Positions 28,342-35,722 of a stretch of 47,900 nt of DNA are shown piece by piece. The position numbers were made by a program, and so were the translations under genes. The stretch is from the NCBI GenBank assembly GCA_024279495.1, contig JAJRRL010000021.1, forward strand, positions 1 through 47,900. Reading direction: 5' to 3'. Origin of the DNA: Gammaproteobacteria bacterium. Its GTDB lineage: Bacteria; Pseudomonadota; Gammaproteobacteria; JAJRRL01. A model generated the notes under the pieces. That model did not search any database, was not told the DNA's origin, and worked only from the letters and a program-made list of their open reading frames with translations. Numbering within the stretch: position 1 is the stretch's first letter; the number at the start of each line of letters is the position of its first letter.

Positions 28342-29265
28342 ATGACGCCTGTTATTATGCTCTTAGGCCCCACGGCCACTGGGAAAACCACCTTATCCTT
28401 TACTATTGCAGAGCATTTTCCAATAGAAATTATTAGCATTGATTCCACCAACGTCTATCGTGGCATGGACATTGGGACAGCCAAACCATCTCTCAAAGAG
28501 CAGAGCCTTATTCCTCATCATCTCATCGATATTCGAGACCCATGGGACACTTACTCTGCAGGTCAATGCTGCTTGGATGCACGAAAGCTTATTCAAGACA
28601 TTCAAAAACGTGAACGCATCCCTTTGTTGGTCGGTGGCACCATGCTGTATTTCCAAACCTTGCTGCGTGGCTACGATGGAGGACCTACAACATCTCCAGA
28701 AGTACGAGATAAAGTCTTAGCAGACGCTGAAAAACTAGGCTGGAAAGCACTTTGGAAACGACTACACACAATCAATCCCGACGCCGCCCTACGATTACAC
28801 CCCAACGATAAGCAACGTGTAGGCAGAGCTTTAGAGCGCGAATTAATGCTTGAAGAAAGCCCCAACTCTTCTATCGGAATACCTCCGCTACAAAAAGATT
28901 ATTCGATTATTCAACTTGCTCTTAAAGCAGAGAATCGAGATCGCCTCAGAGAAAAGATTGCCACTCGCCTAATGGCCATGATGGAGTTAGGCTTTTTAGA
29001 TGAGGTAAGGAAACTGCTCTCTCACCCAAATATCACGCCAGATCTACCGTCTCTAAAATCTGTTGGCTACGCACAAGCTTGCAAACACCTAAACGGCGAC
29101 ATGGATTTTAACGAGATGTTTGAACTCACTCGCATAGCAACCAACCAGCTGGCTAAACGTCAGCACACTTGGCTAAATCAATTTCCTAAGGCTAGTCTTC
29201 ATGACTGCTTCGATCCAAACACACCCAATCAGATCTTAAGTCAGTTACGCACTTTGCTCGGCTGA
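28342..29265 (+). CDS. miaA: tRNA dimethylallyltransferase
   Basis: Transfers a dimethylallyl group to A37 of tRNAs reading codons that start with U. The 307-residue protein has the P-loop LGPTATGKTT at about 7-16, the conserved IISIDSTNVYRGMDIGTAKPS (with T-N in place of the more usual S-Q before VYRG) and HHLIDIRDPWDTYSAG, and LVGGTMLYFQTLLRG. It follows mutL by one base and is probably translationally coupled. Its last 21 bases overlap the end of the convergent MFS gene. The usual downstream hfq is not here. Confidence 0.96.
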   Translation: MTPVIMLLGPTATGKTTLSFTIAEHFPIEIISIDSTNVYRGMDIGTAKPSLKEQSLIPHHLIDIRDPWDTYSAGQCCLDARKLIQDIQKRERIPLLVGGTMLYFQTLLRGYDGGPTTSPEVRDKVLADAEKLGWKALWKRLHTINPDAALRLHPNDKQRVGRALERELMLEESPNSSIGIPPLQKDYSIIQLALKAENRDRLREKIATRLMAMMELGFLDEVRKLLSHPNITPDLPSLKSVGYAQACKHLNGDMDFNEMFELTRIATNQLAKRQHTWLNQFPKASLHDCFDPNTPNQILSQLRTLLG

Positions 29266-30528
29266 TTTTTTATGTGTTGCGAAATGCCACACGATACAAA
29301 TGGCCATCATAAAAGCAATGGTTGATGTTATCATGATTGGAAAAAATGCGTGGCGATACTGACCACTTAAGTGAGCTTGCTTAATAAACACGCTGATCAA
29401 CCACTGAAATAAAGCACCAATAACAACGCCAACCATGTTAACCAAAGCAACACTCGACCCTATCAATTCCTTGGGAGCCAATTCAGAAGCCCACGTATAA
29501 CTAATCAGCATGACTACTGTGAAAAAGCCCAAACCAAAGCTCAACATTTCAAGAGAGCGTACATGATGGTGATGGTGAAATAAAAGTGATAACAAACAAA
29601 CGAAAATCCCAATATGTGCGACAACTAAACAAATATAACGCCTACTACCCGAGCTAAGCCTTTTACCGCATACCGGAAGACCCATCAGGCTCCCCCAAAA
29701 AAAACCACCAACAAAAATACCCCAAAACACATAGGAGTTAACCAAAGCCGCTGCCACATTTGCAAGGTGATCGTAGGTATGCAAAAACGGAACTGCCCAT
29801 AGCTCTGCGTAAGCAATAATGGGAATCTGCATGAGACCCGCATATAAACCAACCATCCAAATGATAGGTTTTTTCATGATGGCCAACAAACCTTCCCACT
29901 GTTCTCGCCAAGCATGGCCAACAGACACAGCCGGCAAATCAGGGGTTTTTTTCGGTTTTAAGAAAATCCAAAGCAACACCGCCATAAGCGAAGAGACTCC
30001 CGCTGCAAGCAGCAATGATGAGCGCCAACCCCAAAGGCCAATCAACTTAGATAAAGGCTCCATCCCCGCTAAAGCGCCAAGCATACCAATAGAGCTAGTT
30101 AAACTGACCAGTACTGGGAAAGCACGTTGATTAACAGCTACCTTTGCTACTTTTAAACAACCTATAAAACCGAAAGCAGAACCAATGCCAACCAATACAC
30201 GAGCCAAACACAAACCAAGTATGGCGTGTGACGCAAGATAAGATAAAGTGCCTAAAGTTAATAAAAATGCCGCCATCGTCAGCATGACTCTTGGGCCATA
30301 GCGATCAAGCAAAACACCGGCCGGCAATTGCATAAAGGCATACACCCAATAATAGATAGAAAAAATGCCTGCAATCATGGGGGCAGACAGATGATAATGC
30401 AGCATCATTGGAGAGACGAGCAAAGTGGGAGCAACGCGATGCAGCCATTCAACACAATAGAACAAAACAGCAACAAACCATTGGGGCAGGCCAGAGCATA
30501 CGCCGCTTCTTGGCAAACGCGAGTTCAT
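29245..30528 (-). CDS. MFS transporter
   Basis: A 427-residue protein with about twelve membrane helices. The first half has YYWVYAFMQLPAGVLLDRYGPRVML, the loop 2-3 motif A region of the major facilitator superfamily, and LARVLVGIGSAFGFIGCLKV for helix 4. A histidine run (HHHHHVR) lies in a central or second-half loop. The protein is of the general type often annotated as sugar-phosphate or phthalate permease in Legionella; the substrate is unknown. GAGAGA precedes the ATG. It overlaps miaA by 21 bases, tail to tail. Confidence 0.88.
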   Translation of the reverse strand: MNSRLPRSGVCSGLPQWFVAVLFYCVEWLHRVAPTLLVSPMMLHYHLSAPMIAGIFSIYYWVYAFMQLPAGVLLDRYGPRVMLTMAAFLLTLGTLSYLASHAILGLCLARVLVGIGSAFGFIGCLKVAKVAVNQRAFPVLVSLTSSIGMLGALAGMEPLSKLIGLWGWRSSLLLAAGVSSLMAVLLWIFLKPKKTPDLPAVSVGHAWREQWEGLLAIMKKPIIWMVGLYAGLMQIPIIAYAELWAVPFLHTYDHLANVAAALVNSYVFWGIFVGGFFWGSLMGLPVCGKRLSSGSRRYICLVVAHIGIFVCLLSLLFHHHHHVRSLEMLSFGLGFFTVVMLISYTWASELAPKELIGSSVALVNMVGVVIGALFQWLISVFIKQAHLSGQYRHAFFPIMITSTIAFMMAICIVWHFATHKKSAEQSA

Positions 30529-30580
30529 AATAATCTCTCAAGAGTTGTTCGGAAGAACCCCTAAGTATACCAAATTACCT

Positions 30581-31375
30581 CTAAGATGCCATTGGAGAAG
30601 CCAATCTTACTGACTCTTCGGGAGGGTTGGCAATCACCTTTGGAAGCTCTCTGAACAATTTAGATGGCATACGAGGAACAACAAAAATAGCAGCTGCTAT
30701 TCGGGGGAGAACACTCACCAACCAAGAGAAAACTGCAATCACAAAAGAAGAGCCTCCTCGCGCACCAAATAAGAAGCGAACCACTTGCGAGAGTTTTGCT
30801 CGATCTTGGCGAGCCTCTTGGCACACCTGAGTAGCTAAAGCACGAATCAAACTTCGCTCTCCCCCTTGATCGTTAAATCGCCCTCTTACGTTCGCAAAAC
30901 CATGTTGAGTAAGGGTGCTCAGAGAAGGAATAGCCGGAAGTAGCTTTCGAAGACACTTCTTTGCAAAGGAATCTTGCACAGCGCTTTTATCAGGTGCATC
31001 TAAAACAGCTCTCCAACATGGTATATCGCAGAATTTTAAAAGCCGACTCGGTCTTTCAAGTGCTTGGAGCATGTTTTTGGAAAAATCAGGGTTATTGTAA
31101 GCTAACACAGCTACTAATGTTTTTAGCTTTTCATGATCTCTTTGCTTATCTAAAAAAGGGGTATAATACTGAGGCCGAAGCAATTGCTGACACACAGTAT
31201 GTTCATTTTTTTTGACAAAATTAGATATGTTTGTCAGCAACTCTCGATCTGGATTTAAAGCAAGTTCTTTTGTCAGGATAAGGTCTCTTAGTGTGCTGAG
31301 AACAGCATCTAAATTAGGCTGTAGCGGAGGCTTCTTTTCAAGCTGCTCTCGCAAGAAGTTAAACTCTTTTGACAT
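30581..31375 (-). CDS. Orphan protein, helical with C-terminal hydrophobic segment
   Basis: The product has 264 residues. The ATG at 31375 has GGGGAG six bases upstream. The first 190 residues are soluble and appear mostly helical, with leucine- and lysine-rich stretches such as LDAVLSTLRDLILTKELALNP. A hydrophobic stretch at about 208-232 (VIAVFSWLVSVLPRIAAAIFVV) could anchor the protein. The tail is proline-rich (PKVIANPPEES). No recognised domain or signal peptide. It lies between an MFS gene and pdxH with its own ribosome binding site. Like the other orphans in the window it may be lineage-specific; function unknown. Confidence 0.72.
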   Translation of the reverse strand: MSKEFNFLREQLEKKPPLQPNLDAVLSTLRDLILTKELALNPDRELLTNISNFVKKNEHTVCQQLLRPQYYTPFLDKQRDHEKLKTLVAVLAYNNPDFSKNMLQALERPSRLLKFCDIPCWRAVLDAPDKSAVQDSFAKKCLRKLLPAIPSLSTLTQHGFANVRGRFNDQGGERSLIRALATQVCQEARQDRAKLSQVVRFLFGARGGSSFVIAVFSWLVSVLPRIAAAIFVVPRMPSKLFRELPKVIANPPEESVRLASPMAS

Positions 31376-31462
31376 ACTGCGCTCCCCTTCTGTGGCAGTC
31401 CTCGCCAGGTCAGAATATTAACACAAGCACTGAACAATAAAAAGTCCGGTTTTTATAGACTA

Positions 31463-32044
31463 TTAGGGTGCTAAGTGCTCCACAACCCAGCTGTTATTCT
31501 CTTTTTTGTAAAGAGAGCGATCATGCAAACGATGCTTCTTCCCCTGCCAAAATTCAATGCGATGCGGCAGAAGACAATACCCTCCCCAATGCAGAGGTCG
31601 GCCTAGGGTCTCCTGCTCTAATAGCTGAGTCATTGATTCTTGCAGAGCATGGCGCGACAGAATCACCTCACTTTGTGGAGACACAATCGCACTTGCTCGA
31701 CTCTCTTTGGGTCGCGAATCAAAATAAGTATCTGACTGTTCATCACTCAATTTTTCAACATCTCCCACCATTCGCACTTGTCTATAGGTTTCCGGCCAAT
31801 ACCAAGTAAACGCTGCTTTAGGTAAGCCACTTAACTCATGGCCCTTTTTGCTATTGTAGTTAGTGTAAAAACTCAAACCTTGCTGGCCTTTTTCATCAAC
31901 CAAGCCTTTAAAAAGCACAATGCGACAATCCGGATATCCATCTTCGCCTATCGTTGCCAACGACATTGCCGTAGGATCTGCTTTTCCACAACATTGTGTT
32001 TCTTCTTTTAACCATTTAACAAACTGAGCAATGGGGTCATGCAT
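31463..32044 (-). CDS. pdxH: Pyridoxamine 5'-phosphate oxidase
   Basis: Oxidises PNP or PMP to pyridoxal 5'-phosphate with FMN. The 193-residue protein is slightly shorter than the E. coli enzyme at the N-terminus. The motifs are clear: DGYPDCRIVLFKGLVDEKG, FYTNYNSKKGHEL for FMN binding, YWPETYRQVRMVG, and the C-terminal signature beginning RPLHWGGYCLLPHRIEFWQG with RLHDR. The start ATG overlaps the stop of the upstream transporter gene by 8 bases (ATGCATGA), a sign of coupled translation. Confidence 0.96.
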   Translation of the reverse strand: MHDPIAQFVKWLKEETQCCGKADPTAMSLATIGEDGYPDCRIVLFKGLVDEKGQQGLSFYTNYNSKKGHELSGLPKAAFTWYWPETYRQVRMVGDVEKLSDEQSDTYFDSRPKESRASAIVSPQSEVILSRHALQESMTQLLEQETLGRPLHWGGYCLLPHRIEFWQGKKHRLHDRSLYKKENNSWVVEHLAP

Positions 32045-33323
32045 GTTGTCTTTCCTCTTTTGAGGTCGCCAAAGATTTGATAGGGCTCATGTAAAAAGAA
32101 AGTAATATGGCAAACACAGATGTAAAGGGCGATATAAACATAACCCCTTTAAAAATAGAATCTAAGTGGACATATCGGAAGCCGGAGTCCATCCAAGCAT
32201 CACACACCAAAACAGACAACACTAACAAAGACACACAGACTCCAGCTAACGATAAAAAGACAAATATTGAACTCGTTAATATTCTGCCATCATACCCTTT
32301 AAATCGAAAACGAATCACCTGTAAAGCAAGCAGCACTCCTGAAAAAGCAAAGCCCATGCAAAACATAAGAACCAATGAATTTGATACCGTAAGTGGTTGC
32401 AGAAAAATAACGCCAATGGCGTTAACCATCATGAGGGCAGAACAAAAGGTCATGCAATAAGGCAAGGTTCGCTTTGAGGGCTTGGCTAACAACCAAAACA
32501 AAAAACCAAAAGACCAACCTGCTCCAAAAGCAGCTTTCACTAATAAAATTGAGTGTATGGCTTTTTTTTGTAAGTGATACAACGAATACAAACCCATTTC
32601 ACTCGTGATATACATCATGGGAATAGCCAAAAACATCAGCCAGAACATGGCCAGAATATAGGTGCGGTCTTTCAGCAACAAGCGCCATGACAACTTAGGA
32701 GAACCCTGCTGACAGGTTCGCTCCGACAAAGAAGCAAAGGAATGTCGATAATAAAACAAATGCGCACACAGAAGAGAAAACCCAAACAGTACTGAGACAC
32801 GATAAGCCAGCAACCAACCGTATGTATCAACCAAGCTATGCAGCAAGTAGCAGAAAAAATCCGTCACAAAATGCATCAACATAAAACAGATCCCGACACA
32901 CACCCACTCTGAAAGAACGCTTTCACATCGATCAGCTACGACCTCGGAGACAGAAAGCATGGCTAAAGCCAAGCCCGTGGACATAAGCAAACGCACCAAA
33001 ACCGACGCCCAAATCGAGTTAGAGAAAACGCACATCGCCTGCGATGCCGACAATACTAATAAAGCCATCATTGGATCATGACGTCGCCACGACAACGGTC
33101 TAGATCTGAGCAAAATCAACAGAGCAGCCAAAACGAACAAATTACGGGCATAAAGAAGGCCAAGATTCTGCCAGTCATTCAAGCCAAACAAAGAACCAAC
33201 CGGAAAAGGCAAAACCACTGGCGCCATGTTGACGTAGTAGGCATAGCTTAAAATTAAGGTCGCCCACAGTAAGATTCGATATTTATTTATGTAATTCAAT
33301 GGGTTATGATCCACTTTCAACAT
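32037..33323 (-). CDS. MFS-like polytopic transporter coupled to pdxH
   Basis: The product has 428 residues from the ATG at 33323, five bases after TAGGAG; the longer open frame to 33356 lacks support. About twelve membrane helices are arranged six plus six around a central loop (about 200-220). The pattern resembles major facilitator transporters, but the motif A loop is weak (RSRPLSWRRHDPMMALLVL), so the assignment is by topology. Its end overlaps the start of pdxH, so it may move a B6 vitamer or a related compound; that is only inference from context. Many cysteines and aromatic residues lie in the helices. Confidence 0.75.
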   Translation of the reverse strand: MLKVDHNPLNYINKYRILLWATLILSYAYYVNMAPVVLPFPVGSLFGLNDWQNLGLLYARNLFVLAALLILLRSRPLSWRRHDPMMALLVLSASQAMCVFSNSIWASVLVRLLMSTGLALAMLSVSEVVADRCESVLSEWVCVGICFMLMHFVTDFFCYLLHSLVDTYGWLLAYRVSVLFGFSLLCAHLFYYRHSFASLSERTCQQGSPKLSWRLLLKDRTYILAMFWLMFLAIPMMYITSEMGLYSLYHLQKKAIHSILLVKAAFGAGWSFGFLFWLLAKPSKRTLPYCMTFCSALMMVNAIGVIFLQPLTVSNSLVLMFCMGFAFSGVLLALQVIRFRFKGYDGRILTSSIFVFLSLAGVCVSLLVLSVLVCDAWMDSGFRYVHLDSIFKGVMFISPFTSVFAILLSFYMSPIKSLATSKEERQHA

Positions 33324-33483
33324 CTCGACTCCTAAGGTAAACTCAGAGAAAAGCAAAACAAGCCTAAAAGCCTATCAAAGCTTTACAACAAGCAACATAT
33401 ACTCTCAAGTAATGCACATAATACGCTTGCATTCTAGGCGCTGTCCGAATATATTAACCGCTCGAACCTACCGGGGAAAGACA

Positions 33484-33699
33484 ATGCAAGCAAACATTCA
33501 TCCAGATTATCACCCTATCGCCGTTACATGCAGCTGTGGGCACACTCTCAGTACAAAATCCACTATCAATGGCGAGACTCTCTCTATTGAGACATGCTCT
33601 CACTGCCATCCATTCTACACAGGCAAGCAACGCACCAAGAGCAATGCTGGTCGTATGAAAGAATTCGAAGACAAATACGCTCGATTTAAAAAGAAGTAA
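33484..33699 (+). CDS. rpmE: Ribosomal protein L31 (zinc-binding type)
   Basis: A 71-residue component of the 50S subunit, at the junction with the small subunit. The ATG at 33484 follows GGGGAAAGACA and gives MQANIHPDYHPIAV; the open frame begins earlier, at 33412, without conservation. Cysteines C16, C18, C38 and C41 (CSCG and CSHC) mark the zinc-containing C+ form. HPFYTGKQ and the basic C-terminus complete the match. It is a single-gene unit with a strong terminator. Confidence 0.97.
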   Translation: MQANIHPDYHPIAVTCSCGHTLSTKSTINGETLSIETCSHCHPFYTGKQRTKSNAGRMKEFEDKYARFKKK

Positions 33700-33726
33700 A
33701 TTGTCTTCTTACAAGCTCCTGCTACA

Positions 33727-33755
33727 GATGGCGCCTTCGGGCGTCATCTTTTTTT
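33727..33755 (+). terminator. rpmE terminator
   Basis: The stem GATGGCGCC (33727-33735) pairs with GGCGTCATC (33740-33748) with one G-U, closed by a TTCG tetraloop and followed by seven T. Confidence 0.92.
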
Positions 33756-33847
33756 AACCCGCAGAACTTAGGCATGAAAAAGGCAATTTTCCTTTTCGCC
33801 CATATTAAAAATAGCTTTAACCTTTTGCTTGCACCTTTAAAAAATGG

Positions 33848-33928
33848 TGTCATCCCCAGAAACGCAGTGACGTCGGAGACTCAGGCTTGATCCTGTTCGC
33901 ATGAAATACGGACTAAGGATCTTTATAA
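33848..33928 (-). repeat. Dispersed palindromic repeat, copy 4 (TCCGCAT-type core)
   Basis: Reads on the minus strand from AAAGATCCTTAGTCCG through the core TCCGTATttcATGCGAA, GGATCAAGCCTGAGTC and GACGTCACTGCG to GGGATGACA. On the plus strand it is preceded by a small hairpin (CACC..GGTG, 33832-33849) like that before copy 5. It is closest to copy 2. The rest of 33756-34079 shows no gene. Confidence 0.65.
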
Positions 33929-34079
33929 AAAAAATAAAAATCTCTTCAAGATGCTCATATACACTGCGCTCTTTCATCACTTTATTGATCTAAGACTTGT
34001 CTCAAGACTGGGAATTTGATGTGAACCCTAAATCTCTTCCGAAAAACCTTTTTGAAGACAGGCCTTACATATTAAAGAG

Positions 34080-34108
34080 CTGACAAAACCTCCTACTTTT
34101 GCTAACCT
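34080..34108 (+). promoter_or_regulatory. Promoter of the BI-1 family gene
   Basis: CTGACA (34080-34085) and TAACCT (34103-34108) are separated by 17 bases, and TGC directly before the -10 gives an extended -10 element. Transcription would start about 25 bases before the ribosome binding site GGGAGG. Confidence 0.6.
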
Positions 34109-34138
34109 AGAAAAGAAACACACTGGGAGGTCCAAATT

Positions 34139-34867
34139 ATGTCTCTAAAACAAAGCTATTACACAGGTAGCAAGAGCGACGAAAAAACCAATACTGGTCT
34201 TGCTAAATTTATGAACACTGTTTACCTATGGATGGCCCTTGGGGTAGCTTTATCAGCCATTGTTGCTAACTGGGTAGTCTCAAGCCCTACTCTTTTACGC
34301 TCCATCTTAAGCGGTGGCACCACCATGATACTTTTCATCCTCCAAATTGGCTGCGTTCTAATGTTTAACCGAGTGGCTCAACGATGCTCGCACAGAACGC
34401 TGGCAGCCTTATTTCTCTTTTATTGCGCGCTAACAGGCCTTACCTTTTCAGTGCTACTCATGATCTACACCAAAGCTTCTATTGTTCACGCCTTTGTAGC
34501 GGCAGCCGCAAGTTTTGCAGCACTTTGCTTGTTTGGCTTAACCACAAAACGTTCCCTTGGCGCAGTCGGCAGCTTCTGCATGGTCGGCCTTGTCGGTATC
34601 TTAATAGTTCAGTTGCTGGGCTTTTTCTTCCCTAGCATTCACTCAGGCGCTAGCGAAAAAGTCATCTCTTCTTTGGGTGTGCTGATTTTTGCAGGACTCA
34701 CCGCCTACGATAATCAGAAGATAAAGCAAATGTACCTCGCCACACAATCAGGCGCGGAGTCTCGATCTCAATCTCAAAAACTTGCCTTAACAGGTGCCTT
34801 AAAACTCTATTTAGATTTCATCAACTTGTTTATTTTCCTACTACGCCTAACAGGCTCACGTCGATAA
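34139..34867 (+). CDS. Bax inhibitor-1 (BI-1/YccA) family membrane protein
   Basis: A 242-residue protein with seven hydrophobic segments. The end of the last helices, AGLTAYDNQKIKQMY and ALTGALKLYLDFINLFIFLLRL, is diagnostic of the BI-1 family (YccA, YbhL), whose members act as calcium-leak channels or modulators of membrane proteases. GGGAGG lies seven bases before the ATG and a good promoter lies further upstream. The gene stands alone, with repeat copies on both sides (33848-33928 and 34903 onward). Confidence 0.93.
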   Translation: MSLKQSYYTGSKSDEKTNTGLAKFMNTVYLWMALGVALSAIVANWVVSSPTLLRSILSGGTTMILFILQIGCVLMFNRVAQRCSHRTLAALFLFYCALTGLTFSVLLMIYTKASIVHAFVAAAASFAALCLFGLTTKRSLGAVGSFCMVGLVGILIVQLLGFFFPSIHSGASEKVISSLGVLIFAGLTAYDNQKIKQMYLATQSGAESRSQSQKLALTGALKLYLDFINLFIFLLRLTGSRR

Positions 34868-34886
34868 TAGCTCAACCACTTGCCTG

Positions 34887-34904
34887 CACCGTTAAAAAAC
34901 GGTG
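34887..34904 (+). terminator. Small hairpin after the BI-1 gene
   Basis: CACCGTT (34887-34893) pairs perfectly with AACGGTG (34898-34904) around an AAAA loop, 20 bases after the stop. There is no T tract, so it is a weak terminator candidate, or simply the edge of repeat copy 5. Confidence 0.4.
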
Positions 34905-34936
34905 TCATCCAAAGGCAACGTAGTGACGTCAGGGAT
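34903..34936 (-). repeat. Dispersed palindromic repeat, copy 5 (partial)
   Basis: Only the TGTCATCC-AAAGGCAACGTAGTGACGTC end is present, followed by AGGGATTTAG. It matches the start of copies 6 and 7 and breaks off before the palindromic core. Confidence 0.7.
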
Positions 34937-34970
34937 TTAGTTTGCATGATTCAGCTGCTACCCCTCGGAT

Positions 34971-35063
34971 TGTCATCCGAAGGCAACGTAGTGACGTCGA
35001 GGACCCAGGCTTGATCCGTTGTTACAACGTAACAACTAGTGATCTTTCAAGATTTAGCCCCAA
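34971..35063 (-). repeat. Dispersed palindromic repeat, copy 6
   Basis: A full-length 93-base copy with the palindromic core GTTGTTAC-AAC-GTAACAAC. It differs from copy 7 at about six of 93 positions and is 114 bases from it. Confidence 0.9.
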
Positions 35064-35084
35064 AATAAAATAGCCCTAGCCACT

Positions 35085-35177
35085 TGTCATCCGAAGGCAA
35101 TGAAATGACGTCGGGGACCCAGGCTTGATCCACTGTTACAACGTAACAACTAGTGATCTTTCAAGATTTAGCCCCAA
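35085..35177 (-). repeat. Dispersed palindromic repeat, copy 7
   Basis: A full-length 93-base copy in tandem with copy 6. It ends five bases before the stop codon of the bamC 3' part. The 34868-35181 interval holds only copies 5-7 and the small hairpin. Confidence 0.9.
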
Positions 35178-35181
35178 CCTT

Positions 35182-35451
35182 TTAAAGTGCTTTCGACAGC
35201 TGGCCCAACAAAGCCGTTTTAATAGAGCTTGGCAGATCGTGATGGTCCGCAGAACTCAAACTTACGTCAACGCCATCAACTACTTTGCTTAAATGGATTT
35301 GATAAATAGGGGTTTTACGAGTTAACTTCCCCTGCGTGAGATCGCGATCTAAAACATAAATCACATGCATCGCAGCATCTTTATCCATGACAGAGTAGCG
35401 AGTCTTAACTAATGCAGCATTAACACGAGTCCAAGCTTTTGCCATAGGCAT
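35182..35451 (-). CDS. bamC: BamC-like protein, 3' part (helix-grip domain)
   Basis: The frame encodes a domain beginning AKAWTRVNAALVKTRYSVMD and continuing MHVIYVLDRDLTQGK, the layout of one BamC helix-grip domain (W-x-R-V then Y-x-V). BamC is a lipoprotein of the beta-barrel assembly complex at the outer membrane. The conserved frame does not start at the ATG at 35451: it stays open upstream through HVQINVIHLAMPM, back to the A9 tract at 35482-35490, where the lipoprotein frame (35463-35711) must shift by -1 to enter it. The location directly after dapA is the classic bamC position. Joined, the protein would have about 176 residues, a short one-domain BamC. Confidence 0.7.
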   Translation of the reverse strand: MPMAKAWTRVNAALVKTRYSVMDKDAAMHVIYVLDRDLTQGKLTRKTPIYQIHLSKVVDGVDVSLSSADHHDLPSSIKTALLGQLSKAL

Positions 35452-35462
35452 TGCTAGGTGGA

Positions 35463-35711
35463 TTACATTAATCTGGACGTGTTTTTTTTTGCTGGAGACA
35501 AATCCTGCCCTGGCGGTAAAATACTCGCATCAATAGCATTATTAGCACCTTTAGGCGCTTTTTCAACTGGGTAATAAGGAACGCCAGGCGTTACATTTGA
35601 AGCCTTCATATCGACAGGCTTCAAGGTTTTTCCAACATTTGTTGGGGGCTGACAAGCCACAAGAGCCATTGCAGTAACAGAAGCTAACAAAGCGCTTTTT
35701 ATAATATTCAA
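35463..35711 (-). CDS. bamC: BamC-like lipoprotein, 5' part
   Basis: The start is a TTG at 35711, six bases after AAAGGAG; earlier in-frame codons lie inside dapA. The product begins MNIIKSALLASVTAMALVACQPP, a lipoprotein signal with lipobox LVAC. The mature part is proline- and lysine-rich, with PGVPYYPVEKAPKG and LPPGQDLSPAKKN, and stops after 82 residues. Just before the stop it crosses a run of nine A (on the coding strand GC-A9-C, 35482-35490), whose A AAA AAA reading is a dnaX-like slippery sequence. A -1 shift there joins the next entry. Alone, it would be a short lipoprotein without the BamC domain. It begins 11 bases after the dapA stop. Confidence 0.75.
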   Translation of the reverse strand: MNIIKSALLASVTAMALVACQPPTNVGKTLKPVDMKASNVTPGVPYYPVEKAPKGANNAIDASILPPGQDLSPAKKNTSRLM

Positions 35712-35722
35712 ACTACTCTCCT

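Noticed and set aside
34971-35177. Tandem repeats 6 and 7 as a CRISPR array
   Set aside because: Only two 93-base units with a 21-base gap, and the same unit occurs singly elsewhere; no cas genes are present.
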